A DNA stretch of 64,000 nt. Source: Pictodentalium vernedei. Its lineage: Eukaryota > Mollusca > Scaphopoda > Dentaliida > Dentaliidae. The stretch covers positions 832,737,337-832,801,336 of the forward strand of contig CM062297.1 of the NCBI GenBank assembly GCA_031216915.1, given 5' to 3'. A program made the translations under genes and the position numbers. The notes below the pieces were generated by a model, which was not told where the DNA came from, did no database searches, and saw only the letters and a program-made list of their open reading frames with translations. This document shows, in pieces, positions 63,621 to 64,000 of this stretch (the stretch's first letter is position 1; the number at the start of each line of letters is the position of its first letter).

Positions 63621-64000
63621 AATTCTGCCTTCTTCTTCTTTTTAGCTGGTACACAGAAGATACTTTGCTATAACCGTTATGGAAACTGTAACCCCCATGG
63701 TTCCTGAACATCCTCCACTCCATCCCTAAAAGTGGTCAACCATTTCAAGGGAGGCGATCGTTGGTCCTGCGTCCCGCCTCTGCCCCTTTTTGTAAGCGTC
63801 CACATTGCGCATCTTTTGCCCCAACCAAATATGATTATAATGCATGCCTGTCCCCGAATCAGGGAAGTTCGGGTCTTCTTTCTGGTGGTTCCTGAAAGGG
63901 GTCGTTGTTGCTTTGCTTCCAAAGCCGTCCAACCATCCAACCATAACCTGACTTAGAAAGCCTGAGGCAGACTACTTGCCAGTGATGGCCCGCCGTCGAC
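63621..64000. other. Terminal stretch
   Basis: No gene recognised. Open frames on both strands at 63677-63956 are overlapping and featureless. Confidence 0.35.

Overview
This 64-kb window looks like A+T-rich, transposon-dominated genomic DNA of an invertebrate animal, probably marine. That is inference from the element types: a Ty3/gypsy element with a baculovirus-F-like envelope, CR1/L2-, jockey- and Tx1-like LINEs, tRNA-derived SINEs with (TTTA)n tails, and TTAA-site palindromic MITEs. No single-copy host gene could be recognised. Nearly everything readable is a mobile element or its remains, so the natural annotation is a set of nested insertions.

Layout: (1) 1-9896, a young Ty3/gypsy element on the minus strand (3' LTR partial at 1-394, complete 5' LTR at 8595-9896). 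It carries gag, protease, RT-RNase H-integrase, a chromodomain in another frame, and a long env. Its two LTR copies differ at only 2 of 394 comparable bases. (2) about 10190-16295, an array of ~340-bp satellite monomers in two long blocks, interrupted at ~11040-13060 by a broken minus-strand gene with a PIN/FEN-like nuclease domain and a CXC cysteine-rich tail. (3) 16500-18500, palindromic MITEs and a 141-bp hairpin. (4) 18787-22705, a decayed plus-strand Tx1/L1-like LINE. (5) 22706-29368, noncoding DNA with several long inverted repeats, MITEs and a SINE remnant. (6) 29682-34790, a nearly intact minus-strand CR1/L2-group LINE with an esterase-type ORF1 and a 1144-aa ORF2 whose RT motif C is altered. 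(7) 35064-38095, a SINE, a TA-site MITE and an element with palindrome-rich inverted termini. (8) 38700-42100, a second minus-strand CR1/L2-like LINE with a 2A-like leader, an internal RT deletion and a 183-bp tandem duplication. (9) 42496-43233, a PIF/Harbinger-like element with a MADF exon. (10) 43500-47400, a G-run-rich tandem array holding SINEs of two families. (11) 47915-56780, a LINE ORF1-like pair on plus, then a third CR1/L2-like LINE on minus, itself split by two SINEs, a TTAA MITE, a 3.1-kb TTAA-flanked element and a CCGG-flanked palindrome. (12) 59640-63620, a decayed plus-strand jockey-like LINE with a repeated 3' region.

The elements serve themselves rather than a host pathway. 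The SINEs depend on LINE machinery; the two SINE types at 35064/44463/51274/51567 and at 57039 share the same 3' tail, so one absent LINE probably moved both. The MITEs at TTAA, TA and possibly TWA sites imply piggyBac-, Tc1/mariner- and Harbinger-type transposases elsewhere in the genome. The points most worth a second look are the chromodomain-plus-F-type-env gypsy element with an unusual LTR leader repeat and an in-frame UGA between gag and protease, the 2A-like leader in a LINE, the otherwise intact LINE ORF2 with a single active-site change, and the layered insertions whose duplicated target sites let their order be read directly.
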